Source: Sphingomonas sp. Y57
Lineage (GTDB): Bacteria > Pseudomonadota > Alphaproteobacteria > Sphingomonadales > Sphingomonadaceae
Length of the DNA: 64,000 nucleotides
Direction of reading: 5' to 3'
Assembly: GCF_001015195.1 (NCBI RefSeq)
Contig: NZ_LDES01000092.1
Location: 1 to 64,000, forward strand
Below, in pieces: positions 26,535 to 35,150 of this stretch. Each line of letters begins with the position of its first letter. Position 1 is the stretch's first letter. The notes below the pieces were generated by a model. The model did no database searches and had not been told where the DNA came from. It saw only the letters and a program-made list of their open reading frames with translations. A program made the position numbers and the translations under genes.

Positions 26535-27656
26535 ATGATGTCCAAGGCGAATCTGCTCAAGGTTCATCGCTGGGTCGGCCTCTGCCTGTCCTTGCTGCTG
26601 CTGGTGCAGGGGCTGACCGGAACCATTCTCGTGTTCCGCGACGAAATCGACCGTCTGATCCATGCGGAGCTCATCGTCGACACGCCTTCCGGCATGGCTC
26701 GGCTACCCGTCCAGTCACTGGTCGACAAGGTCCGTGCGGAGGTTCCGGGCGCTACCTTGCAGCGCATCGAGTTCCCGGGCCGGCCGGACGGCGCTCTGAT
26801 CTTCATCATGCGTGATCAGGCCCGCGAACCGTATATCGTGGCCGTCGACCCCTATCGCGGAACCATCCTGCGTCAGGGCGGCTATGGCGCCTGGCCGACC
26901 GAGCTCGTCTTTCGCATCCATGACGGACTGCTGTCGGGCGACGTCGGTGACATGATCATCGGCTGCGAAGGGGTCGGCCTGGCCTTCATCATAATCGTCG
27001 GCTTCGCCAGCTGGTGGCCCGGGCGTCGCCGGTTGCGCCAGGGATTTCGCGTGATCCGGGGACAGGGTACGGACCGCACTGTCAGGACCTTCCACCGCGC
27101 ACTCGGCGGCGCGGCCGCGGCGATCCTCCTGATGTCGGCGACGACCGGCGCGCTCATGATCTTCCGCGCCGATCTCCAGCCGATGCTGGCGATGACGAAA
27201 CGCCCCGCCCCCAAGGTCGCGGAGCGACCGGGGCACGCAAGATTGCCCGCCGATACCCTGATCGAGCGGGCGACGGCCACCCATGGCCCGATGGAGATCG
27301 ACCAGATACGCTTCTCCGGCAAGGAACTGCAGGTCGTAGCCCTCTACTTCAAGGACGAAGGCGCCTGGCGCGCCAACGCCACCCGTCAGTTTTTCGTGAA
27401 CGCCTATGACGGCCGGGAGATGGGTCGCTACGATCCGCGCGATCTGCCGGCCGTGAACACGGCCTTCGACTGGATGTTCACGATCCACACGGGCAGGGCC
27501 GCCTGGATGCCCGGCCGGCTCCTCGTGCTGGCCGGCGGCCTGTCACTCATCTTCTTCACGATCAGCGGCGTCTGGCTCTGGTCGTCGCGCACCCGCGCTC
27601 GCAAGGCCAAGGTGGCCGCGCGCAAGGCGGCTGCCTCACTCGTTCCACAGGATTGA
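26535..27656 (+). CDS. PepSY-associated transmembrane protein
   Basis: A 373-residue inner-membrane protein with four predicted helices: residues about 12-35 (VGLCLSLLLLVQGLTGTILV), about 140-160 (IIGCEGVGLAFIIIVGFASWW), about 190-215 and about 330-352. His residues in KVHRWVG, RIHDG, TFHRALGG and TIHTG match the haem or metal-binding pattern of the family that includes FhuF-linked and PiuB-like ferric-siderophore reductases. Periplasmic PepSY-like loops lie between the helices. Starts four bases after the truncated M20 gene and overlaps the astA region. The nearby siderophore-type receptor makes an iron role possible. Confidence 0.85.
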   Translation: MMSKANLLKVHRWVGLCLSLLLLVQGLTGTILVFRDEIDRLIHAELIVDTPSGMARLPVQSLVDKVRAEVPGATLQRIEFPGRPDGALIFIMRDQAREPYIVAVDPYRGTILRQGGYGAWPTELVFRIHDGLLSGDVGDMIIGCEGVGLAFIIIVGFASWWPGRRRLRQGFRVIRGQGTDRTVRTFHRALGGAAAAILLMSATTGALMIFRADLQPMLAMTKRPAPKVAERPGHARLPADTLIERATATHGPMEIDQIRFSGKELQVVALYFKDEGAWRANATRQFFVNAYDGREMGRYDPRDLPAVNTAFDWMFTIHTGRAAWMPGRLLVLAGGLSLIFFTISGVWLWSSRTRARKAKVAARKAAASLVPQD

Positions 27657-27661
27657 TACCA

Positions 27662-28708
27662 GTGCCGCATCCCAACTGGGCGGTCCGACCGATACGGACC
27701 GGCGACATCGACGCATTCTTCGACCTGGCCGCCAGCATTGGTCCAGGCATGACCACGTTTCCCGCCGACCTGCCGACGCTTCAGGAGAAGATCGCCTGCT
27801 CGGTGGCGAGCTTCGACGGCACGGCAACGCGCCTCGATGCCCAATATGTCCTGGTCCTCGAAGACCTGGACAGCGGCGACATCCTGGGAACGTCGGCGCT
27901 CTATTCCAACGTCGGTTCGTCGCACGGCTTCTATTCGTACAAGCGAATTCGGCAAGTACACCGTTCGCAGGCCCTGGATTTCGGCAGCGACGTGGAGCTG
28001 CTGACGCTCGCCAACGACTATACGGGCGCCACCGAGATCGGGACGCTCGCCGTTCGGCCGCACCTCAAGGGAACGGGTGCCGGCCGGTTGCTGGCGCGCG
28101 CACGGTATATGCTGATCGCGACCCGGCCCGATCTGTTCGCGCCGGTGCTGATGGCCGAGATGCGCGGGTGGCAGGCAGGCGATGGTCGCAGCCCGTTCTG
28201 GGATGCGGTGGGCGCGCGCTTCTTCCGCATGGACTTTGCGACGGCGGACAGGGTCAGCGCCCTGCGCGGTGCCGACTTCATAGCCGATCTCCTGCCGCGC
28301 CATCCCGTCTATATCGATCTGCTGCCCGACGAAGCCCGCGCGGTGATCGGCAGGCCCCATGAGGCAAGCGCGCCGGCACTCGCCATGCTGCGCCGGGAGG
28401 GTTTCCGGTTCGAAGGCTATGTCGACGTGTTCGATGCCGGCCCGCAGGTCCACGTGGAGCGCGACAATATCGAGACGGTCCGGCGCAGCCGCCTTGCGGC
28501 GGTCCAGCCATTGTCGCCCTCGGCGGCTCCGACGGCCCCGCCCGTGATCGTTTGCATCGACGATCTCGCCCGCTTCCGCGTCATCTCGACGAACGCGCGC
28601 ATATCGCAGGACGAGATCGCGCTCGATCCGCAGGCGATCGCGGCGCTGGGCGCGGAACGATTCGAGCCCGTCCGCTGGTCGCCGGGCCGGGTCGGCCCCG
28701 AACAATAA
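27662..28708 (+). CDS. astA: arginine N-succinyltransferase
   Basis: About 348 residues of the AstA/AruG family: RPIRTGDIDAFFDLAASIG at the N-terminus, LTTFPADLP-like PGMTTFPADLPTLQ, TEIGTLAVRPHLKGTGAGRL (acyl-CoA binding region), FWDAVGARFFRMDF and a C-terminal DVFDAGPQVHV. It transfers succinyl from succinyl-CoA to the alpha-amino group of arginine (or ornithine) as the first step of the AST pathway. GTG 27662 is preferred, nine bases after AGGA; TTG 27653 would overlap the PepSY stop. First of three ast genes. Confidence 0.9.
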   Translation: MPHPNWAVRPIRTGDIDAFFDLAASIGPGMTTFPADLPTLQEKIACSVASFDGTATRLDAQYVLVLEDLDSGDILGTSALYSNVGSSHGFYSYKRIRQVHRSQALDFGSDVELLTLANDYTGATEIGTLAVRPHLKGTGAGRLLARARYMLIATRPDLFAPVLMAEMRGWQAGDGRSPFWDAVGARFFRMDFATADRVSALRGADFIADLLPRHPVYIDLLPDEARAVIGRPHEASAPALAMLRREGFRFEGYVDVFDAGPQVHVERDNIETVRRSRLAAVQPLSPSAAPTAPPVIVCIDDLARFRVISTNARISQDEIALDPQAIAALGAERFEPVRWSPGRVGPEQ

Positions 28709-28758
28709 AATGATGCGCCCGTCGCCCCGAAGCCGGCGGGTGAATGGAGTAGAACGAG

Positions 28759-29955
28759 ATGAACGATCACCTGCTGCCCGTCTATAACCGCGCCGCGCCC
28801 CATTTCGTCTCCGGCGCCGGAAGCTGGCTGACGAGCGACGATGGCGAACGCTGGCTGGATTGCGTCGGCGGCATCGCGACCAACGCGCTTGGCCATTGCC
28901 ACCATGCCCTGGTCGCGGCGTTGCGGGAGCAGGCCGGGACGCTGTGGCATATCTCCAACATGTTCCGCATCGACGGCCAGACGCTGCTCGCCGACAAGCT
29001 CGCCGATGCCTGTTTCGCGGACAAGGTCTTCTTCACCAATTCCGGCACCGAGGCGATCGAATGCGCGTTGAAGATGGCGCGCCGCTTCCACTGGAACCGC
29101 GGCGATCTGGAGCGTGAGACCGTCATCGGCTTCGCCGGCTCCTTCCATGGCCGCTCCTATGCCGCAATCAACGCATCGGGAAATGCCGATTATCTCAAGG
29201 GCTTTGGGTCGGTCCTGCCGGGATACAGCCAGGTGTCGCTTGATGACCGCGTTGCGGCGGCGGCGGCCATCGCCGATCCCCGGACTGCTGCCGTCATCGT
29301 CGAACCGGTCCAGGGAGAAGGTGGCGCACGGGCGCTTTCCGGCGAAGAACTCGGTTTCCTGCGCAGGGCCTGTTCGGAATCCGGTGCGCTCCTCATCTAT
29401 GACGAGGTTCAGAGCGGCATGGGGCGGACCGGCCGACTTTTCGCCCATCAGTGGTTTGAAGGCGTGGAGCCCGATATCATGACCATCGCCAAGGCGCTGG
29501 GCAGCGGTTTTCCGGTGGGCGCCTGCCTCGCCAGCGATCGCGCGGCCAGCGGGATGATGCCGGGCACCCATGGTTCGACCTTTGGTGGCAATCCGCTTGC
29601 TATGGCTGTCGCCAATGCCGCCTTCGACGAGATCACGAGGCCGGAAACTCTGGCCCATGCGCAGCATATCTCCGACAGGCTCCGCGCAGGGTTGGCCGAC
29701 CTCGCCCAGGCCTTTCCGGATATTATCGCCGAGTTGCGCGGCAAAGGGCTGTTGATCGGCGTGCGGCTCATCCCTTCCAATCGTGATTTCATGGCCCTAG
29801 CGCGGGAACGCCGGCTCCTGGTCGCGGCCGGTGGCGAGAATATCGTTCGCCTGCTGCCCGCGTTGACGATGACGGAAGACGATGCGGGGGAAGCTCTGGC
29901 CCGTTTCGGCGCGGCTTGCGCCGCCGCTCGGGCGCGCATGGCGGAGGCGGCATGA
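28759..29955 (+). CDS. astC: succinylornithine/acetylornithine aminotransferase
   Basis: A 398-residue class III PLP aminotransferase: TNSGTEAIECALKMARRF, AGSFHGRSYAAI, VEPVQGEGGA, YDEVQSGMGRTG and the PLP-Lys in IMTIAKALGSGFP, followed by HGSTFGGNPLAM. The family handles N-acetyl- and N-succinylornithine. Placement between astA and astD, with the stop overlapping the astD start, marks it as AstC rather than ArgD. TGGAG upstream of ATG 28759. The product would be N-succinylglutamate semialdehyde. Confidence 0.88.
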   Translation: MNDHLLPVYNRAAPHFVSGAGSWLTSDDGERWLDCVGGIATNALGHCHHALVAALREQAGTLWHISNMFRIDGQTLLADKLADACFADKVFFTNSGTEAIECALKMARRFHWNRGDLERETVIGFAGSFHGRSYAAINASGNADYLKGFGSVLPGYSQVSLDDRVAAAAAIADPRTAAVIVEPVQGEGGARALSGEELGFLRRACSESGALLIYDEVQSGMGRTGRLFAHQWFEGVEPDIMTIAKALGSGFPVGACLASDRAASGMMPGTHGSTFGGNPLAMAVANAAFDEITRPETLAHAQHISDRLRAGLADLAQAFPDIIAELRGKGLLIGVRLIPSNRDFMALARERRLLVAAGGENIVRLLPALTMTEDDAGEALARFGAACAAARARMAEAA

Positions 29956-31373
29956 TGCCGACCTTCCAATCGACCGATCCGACGACCGGGGAACTTGTCT
30001 GGGAGGGCATCGCCGCAACCGCCCAGGATTGCGCACGGATCGTCGTTGCCGCGAAGGCGGCCTTGCCCGGCTGGGCAGCGCTGGACCAGGCGCTGAGGAC
30101 CGAAATCATCGCCCGTTACAGGGCAATCCTGCTCGAACGCGCCGAGATCATTGCCGTCGCCATAGCGCGCGAAACGGGCAAACCCTTATGGGAGGCGAGA
30201 TCCGAAGTGACGGCGATGGCGGGCAAGGTCGACATCTCGATCGCCGCACAGGCCGAGCGGGCGGGCGAGCGACGACAGGACATGGCCTTCGGGCGCGCCG
30301 TGCTGCGGCATCGTCCCCATGGCGTCATGGCCGTGCTGGGGCCGTACAACTTCCCCGGCCACCTTCCCAACGGCCATATCGTACCGGCGTTGCTGGCCGG
30401 CGATTGCGTGATCTTCAAGCCTTCCGAACTGACGCCGCTGATCGGCGATCTGATGGCCGAGGCGCTGCGCGATGCCGGCGTACCCGAAGGCGTTTTCACC
30501 CTGGCACAGGGCGGGCGCGACACGGGCGCCGCCCTCATTTCGCAGGATATCGACGGACTGCTGTTCACCGGATCGGGGGCAGCAGGCGCACATTTCCGTC
30601 GGCTGTTCGCGGATCGCCCAAAAGTGATCCTCGCGCTCGAACTCGGCGGTAACAACCCGCTCATCGCATGGGACGGGGATGTGGCGGCAACCGCCTCGAT
30701 CATCGTCCAGTCCGCCTTCATCACGGCAGGACAGCGTTGCTCCTGCGCCCGTCGGCTGATCCTGCCCGAGGGCGAATGGGGCGACGCCGTGGTGGAGGCC
30801 GTATCCCTGTTGCTCGATCGACTCCGCATCGGCGCATGGAACGACAAGGACGAGCCTTTCATGGGTCCACTGATCTCCGAACGGGCAGCAGCCTCGGCCC
30901 TCGATCGCTACCGGGATCTCACGCTGATGGGAGCAAGGGTCATGCGGCCGCTACAGCCTGTCGAGGGCCGTTCGGGAGCATTTCTTTCCGCCGGGCTGAT
31001 CGACGTGACCGGGATCGCCGCGCCGGACGAGGAAATCTTCGGGCCGCTGCTCCAGATCATCCGCGTCCCCGATGCCGGCGCCGCGATCGCGACTGCCAAC
31101 GATACGGCCTACGGGCTTGCGGCAGGGCTCATAAGCGAAGACGATACCCTGTGGGACCGCTTCTTGCGCGAAAGCCACGCCGGCGTCGTCAACCGCAACC
31201 GCCCGACGACCGGCGCAAGCAGCGCCATGCCGTTCGGCGGGCTTGGAGCTTCGGGCAACCATCGGCCCAGTGCCTATTATGCCGCCGATTATTGCGCCTA
31301 CCCGGTAGCGAGCTTTGAAGCGGATCGCGTGATCGACCAGACAGGCGAGCTCAAGGGGCTATGTGCGGCGTGA
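29952..31373 (+). CDS. astD: succinylglutamate semialdehyde dehydrogenase
   Basis: A 473-residue aldehyde dehydrogenase of the AstD type. It carries the family's FQSTDPTTGELVWEG start, GPYNFPGHLPNGHI, the catalytic Glu in LELGGNNPLI and the catalytic Cys in TAGQRCSCARRL, plus a C-terminal NRNRPTTGASSAMPFGG typical for AstD. It oxidises N-succinylglutamate semialdehyde to N-succinylglutamate with NAD. Start overlaps the astC stop in ATGA fashion. astB and astE are not in this window. Confidence 0.9.
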   Translation: MMPTFQSTDPTTGELVWEGIAATAQDCARIVVAAKAALPGWAALDQALRTEIIARYRAILLERAEIIAVAIARETGKPLWEARSEVTAMAGKVDISIAAQAERAGERRQDMAFGRAVLRHRPHGVMAVLGPYNFPGHLPNGHIVPALLAGDCVIFKPSELTPLIGDLMAEALRDAGVPEGVFTLAQGGRDTGAALISQDIDGLLFTGSGAAGAHFRRLFADRPKVILALELGGNNPLIAWDGDVAATASIIVQSAFITAGQRCSCARRLILPEGEWGDAVVEAVSLLLDRLRIGAWNDKDEPFMGPLISERAAASALDRYRDLTLMGARVMRPLQPVEGRSGAFLSAGLIDVTGIAAPDEEIFGPLLQIIRVPDAGAAIATANDTAYGLAAGLISEDDTLWDRFLRESHAGVVNRNRPTTGASSAMPFGGLGASGNHRPSAYYAADYCAYPVASFEADRVIDQTGELKGLCAA

Positions 31374-31384
31374 TGGAGGTGAGG

Positions 31385-32206
31385 ATGGCGATACCGACGG
31401 GTGCCACCGCAATTCTGGCCGCGGCGTTGGCGGCAATGTCCGTGAGCGTGTCGGCCCAGGAAGGCGCCAAGCCGACCGAAGGCATGTCGATGCACGACTT
31501 CGCCGCCAAATGGATGATGCAACAGGGCGACCTTGCCGACATCGGCTTCTATCGCGACGCCAATGCGCGGCTCGCCGCCAACGGTGACGGCCGGGCCCGG
31601 ATCGTGCTGATGGGCGATTCCATCACCTTCCACTGGCAAGATGCCGAATTGCCGACGCTTGACCGGACGGTGATCGTGAATCGGGGTATTGCCGGCCAGA
31701 ACAGCAGCCAGATGCTGCTACGCTTCGAAGACGATGTCGTGGCGCTCCGCCCCAGGACGGTCGTTATCCTGGCAGGCACGAACGACGTGCGCGTCTATGC
31801 CGGCGACCCGAAAGATGCAGCGCCGGCGATACTGGCCCGCCTTCGCCGCAACGTGACGGCGATGACGGACATCGCTGCGGCCTACCACATGAACGTCGTG
31901 CTGAGCGCCATTCCGCCCATCGCCAGGAACCGGCAGGGGTCCGTCCGTGACCCGGCGACCATCCGGGCCGCAAATGACTGGCTGCGCGAGTTCGCGAAAG
32001 GGCGGGGCCTGGGCTTCGTCGACTATGGCCCCGTGCTGGCCGACGCGGGGGGCGCGCTGATCGACGGGCTGAGCGCCGACGGCCTCCATCCCAATGCCGA
32101 AGCCTATCGGCTGATGCGGCCGTTGCTGGCGAAGGCGTTGATCGAGGCAGGCGCCCCGCGCCGGGAACCCGCATGTGCGGAGCGTCAGCCGCCCGCCCGC
32201 CCCTGA
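31385..32206 (+). CDS. secreted SGNH/GDSL-family hydrolase
   Basis: About 273 residues. A signal peptide (AAALAAMSVSVSAQE) is followed by an SGNH fold: block I GDSITFHW (nucleophile Ser), block II NRGIAGQNS, block III LAGTNDV (Asn oxyanion) and block V DGLHPNAEAY (Asp and His). Members are periplasmic esterases or acylhydrolases, often acting on polysaccharide acetyl groups. ATG 31385 lies five bases after GGAGG, just after astD, so it may be cotranscribed by read-through. Its 3' end overlaps the convergent beta-lactamase-like gene by 22 bases. Confidence 0.88.
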   Translation: MAIPTGATAILAAALAAMSVSVSAQEGAKPTEGMSMHDFAAKWMMQQGDLADIGFYRDANARLAANGDGRARIVLMGDSITFHWQDAELPTLDRTVIVNRGIAGQNSSQMLLRFEDDVVALRPRTVVILAGTNDVRVYAGDPKDAAPAILARLRRNVTAMTDIAAAYHMNVVLSAIPPIARNRQGSVRDPATIRAANDWLREFAKGRGLGFVDYGPVLADAGGALIDGLSADGLHPNAEAYRLMRPLLAKALIEAGAPRREPACAERQPPARP

Positions 32207-33774
32207 AGCAGCGGCAGACGGGTCTCGTTGGAGTTCAGGTTGACGCTTCGGTCGATCGAGACGCCACCATCGCGGAAGGTGCAGAGCACCGTATCGCGAA
32301 AAGCCGTTTCGACGAACTGCCAGGTCATTTCCAGCTGATCGGACGATATCCAGCGCGCACCCGCGACGACGCGCATCGTGTCGGGGTGATATTCATGATG
32401 CAGGCGATTGCCTGTCATGCTCGTGTCCTGTTCGAGATACTCGCCAAAGCCCGCGACGATGCGGTGGTCGCCATGGCTGTCGACCATATGGTAGGCGCAT
32501 CGGCCGTCACTGAAGTCGAACGAGACCCAGGCCACATCCTGATCATTGGGCGCGATGGCAAATCGCTGCCCGCTCAACCGCGCTTCGAGCGGAGATGAAG
32601 AACCCATGAGCGCTGGCAGCAGTCGGAGCTCTGCCGTGCGCCGCCTCAGTGCCTCGGCGGCGTCGCTGGCCGGGATCCGCGACTCAGAGAAGGCCGAAGG
32701 AAAATGTTTCCAGATCAGTGGCTTGAGCTTCTTGCTGCCCTTGATTGCTCCGAAGATCGCGAGGCTCGCGCCATGATCCGGAAAGACGACCGCCATCTGG
32801 GTGAATAGCCCGAGCGCATAATAGGCGCGGCCTGGCCCCATCCACCATTGGTAGCCATAGCCATATTCATCCTCTCCGGCGGAATGCCGCCGCGTCGCCG
32901 TCGCGACCCAGTTCTCCGGCAGGACGCGCGAGCCGTTCCACAGCCCGTCCTGCGCATGGAGCGCCGCGAATTTGAGCATCGACGCGGTCTGCCAGCTAAG
33001 GCCGTTGGCCCCGGTCGAAATGCCGCCGGGGCTGCTATCCCAGGTGAAGCGATCGATGCCTAGCGGATCGAGCAGCCGGGGACGCAGATAATCCGCCGTC
33101 GATTGTCCGGTGGTCCGCGAGACGATGGCCGACAGCATGTAGGTAGAGGCGCTGGTATATTTGAAAAAGGTACCGGGCGTATGAACCACCGGAATCTTCA
33201 TGAATTCGGCAACCCAGCTTCCATCGAGCGGCCGCCAGGCGGAGCCCGACGTTTCCACGTCATGCCCGGTTTCCATGACCAGCAAATCCCGCACCGTCAT
33301 CGCCTTCAGATTGGCGCTGGCATCCGCAGGCACGAATTCGGGGTAGAAGGACACCACCTTGTCATCGAGCCCGAAGCGGCCTTCCGCCATGGCGAGGCCG
33401 ACGGCCGCGGCCGTTACGCTTTTGGTGGCCGAATGGGTCATATGGATACGGTCGGCGCGATAGGGCCACCACCATCCTTCGGCTACGACCTTGCCGTTGC
33501 GCATCAGCATCAGGCTGTGAAGCTCGAGCCCGGCCGTCCGGACATCCGCCAGAAATGCGAGGACCGCTTCCGAGGAGACGCCCTGTTCCTCCGGCACGGC
33601 GCGCTCCAGCCCGTCCTCTATGCGGGGCGCCGGTCCAACCGGGGCGATCCCGGGCGGCAGGGACGACAATGTACGCATGCTGCCGGTGCAGCCGCCGAGC
33701 AGATAGGCGCCGCCGCCCATGGCAAGCAGTCCGAACCGGCGACGGGATAGCGTAGAGGCAAGTGAGGCGGGCAT
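32185..33774 (-). CDS. serine beta-lactamase-family hydrolase (esterase), Tat lipoprotein
   Basis: About 529 residues. The N-terminus carries a twin-arginine motif (SRRRFGLL) and a lipobox-like LLGGCTG, so it is probably exported folded and lipid-anchored. The class C-like domain shows the SxxK motif in MTHSATKSVTAA and the Tyr motif in FKYTSASTYML. An extra C-terminal domain of about 120 residues follows. Families of this type are esterases or D-aminopeptidases more often than true beta-lactamases. ATG 33774 has AGGAAG upstream; an upstream in-frame ATG at 33849 has not. Confidence 0.88.
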   Translation of the reverse strand: MPASLASTLSRRRFGLLAMGGGAYLLGGCTGSMRTLSSLPPGIAPVGPAPRIEDGLERAVPEEQGVSSEAVLAFLADVRTAGLELHSLMLMRNGKVVAEGWWWPYRADRIHMTHSATKSVTAAAVGLAMAEGRFGLDDKVVSFYPEFVPADASANLKAMTVRDLLVMETGHDVETSGSAWRPLDGSWVAEFMKIPVVHTPGTFFKYTSASTYMLSAIVSRTTGQSTADYLRPRLLDPLGIDRFTWDSSPGGISTGANGLSWQTASMLKFAALHAQDGLWNGSRVLPENWVATATRRHSAGEDEYGYGYQWWMGPGRAYYALGLFTQMAVVFPDHGASLAIFGAIKGSKKLKPLIWKHFPSAFSESRIPASDAAEALRRRTAELRLLPALMGSSSPLEARLSGQRFAIAPNDQDVAWVSFDFSDGRCAYHMVDSHGDHRIVAGFGEYLEQDTSMTGNRLHHEYHPDTMRVVAGARWISSDQLEMTWQFVETAFRDTVLCTFRDGGVSIDRSVNLNSNETRLPLLQGRAGG

Positions 33775-33865
33775 CGTTCTTCCTGCGTGGCGGATCACCC
33801 GAGCATGACGGGCGCCTCCTGTCATGCAACTGTCGCGGACGGGCGCCATGGGCTGGCCTGGCGTC

Positions 33866-35041
33866 TCACCCGCCTACGACCAGGGACAGGCGTACACCGA
33901 CAACCAGCGCATCCCGTATCTCCTTCGACCAGGACGGTCGACGTACATATTGCAGATCAGGCTGGAAGGTGATGCTCTCCGTCACCTGCCTGGCATAGCT
34001 CAGCTCGACGATGGTTTCTGCCCGCGCCTGGCGCCCTTCCATGGGTGCAAAGATACGGGCCGCGCCGGACGTCTGGCGGGCGCTGGCGATCGCGAGTCCG
34101 ACCTTTTCATCGTCGTTACCGTAGGTGAAGCCGCCACCGACATAGGTGCCGATACGATTGGTGGCGCCGCCGGCCCGGCCTGCGCGTATCCACCCGTCCA
34201 GCGTGCGTTCGTTGCGCCTGCCGGCGATCCTGCCATGCACCTGTCCGTATATCCCCTGGCCTTGTCGGGCGGTAACCCCCTCGGGGCGGCCAAGGCGCTG
34301 TCCCCAGGACGTGTAGGCCCAGGCACCGAGTTGGACCGTCACCCCGCGAAGCGTAACATCCCCCTCGCCCACCATCAGCAATCCATCGTTCCCCGGCAGG
34401 CGGACACGGAAGTTGGCGGGGGAGTCCGGATCACCTGCGACCGCATTGAACGCGCCGAGCCTGAGGCTTTTGCACTCGTCGCCCCATCTCAGGATCAGGG
34501 CACTGCTGGTGACGGGAAAGATGGAAGGCCCCGCATCGCCGCTTTGCGAGAATTCAGGACCGATCCCGTGCGAACTGTTGAGAAAGAAGGCGCCGACGGG
34601 CTGGACGTCGAATTCGGTGTTGAGGTCGACCAGTCCCGCTTTGAAGGCCAGGCCGCTTCCCGCCAGCGGAACTTCTATCCAAGCCTCGAACGGACGCAGC
34701 TTGCCGTCGCCCTGAACGTTGCTGACCACCTGGGCGTCGCCGACCCGCTTGCCCGAGAAATCCTTGCCCCGGCTGTGCATGATATCGACGAAGGCTGTCG
34801 CCCCCTCGATGCCGAACGGGGCGTCGAACGTTGCCGTCGCGTCGGCGCGCCACAATGTCTCCGCCCCTGACAAGATCCCGCCGGAGACATTGGCGAGCGT
34901 GTCCGCGACGATGCTCGCGCCGAGCTCCGGACCGGCTTTCGCTTCGGCGGGAAGGCAGAACACGAGCGCCAGCATGGTGCGGCTGAACGCAGGCTTGTGC
35001 GGCGGGCGGTCTATTCTCCTCATACCGAACGACATCGGCAA
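33866..35041 (-). CDS. OprB-like carbohydrate-selective porin
   Basis: A porin of about 389-391 residues with a signal peptide (LALVFCLPAEAKAG) and alternating beta-strands. Features typical of the OprB family are KAGLVDLNTEFDVQPVGAFFLNSSHGIGPEF, the WGQRLGRPEG-like loop, and a final SFQPDLQYVRRPS-type segment (ITFQPDLQYVRRP) ending in VGVRLSLVV. It should form an outer-membrane channel for sugars or similar small solutes. The start is uncertain (TTG 35041, ATG 35035 or ATG 35023). Divergent from the aldehyde dehydrogenase. Confidence 0.87.
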   Translation of the reverse strand: MPMSFGMRRIDRPPHKPAFSRTMLALVFCLPAEAKAGPELGASIVADTLANVSGGILSGAETLWRADATATFDAPFGIEGATAFVDIMHSRGKDFSGKRVGDAQVVSNVQGDGKLRPFEAWIEVPLAGSGLAFKAGLVDLNTEFDVQPVGAFFLNSSHGIGPEFSQSGDAGPSIFPVTSSALILRWGDECKSLRLGAFNAVAGDPDSPANFRVRLPGNDGLLMVGEGDVTLRGVTVQLGAWAYTSWGQRLGRPEGVTARQGQGIYGQVHGRIAGRRNERTLDGWIRAGRAGGATNRIGTYVGGGFTYGNDDEKVGLAIASARQTSGAARIFAPMEGRQARAETIVELSYARQVTESITFQPDLQYVRRPSWSKEIRDALVVGVRLSLVVGG

Positions 35042-35150
35042 CTTTTGCTGTCATGGCGCTGTCGGCCGTTCGCCGTTCCGTTCAGCCGCGTCAGCAGGAT
35101 GCAAGCTAGGCAGCTTAACTCCCCACCAGGCGTGAGGAGGAAATGACCGG

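Noticed and set aside
32185-33774. antibiotic-resistance class C beta-lactamase
   Set aside because: Long lipoprotein-like architecture with an extra C-terminal domain fits esterase/peptidase relatives better than AmpC-type enzymes.
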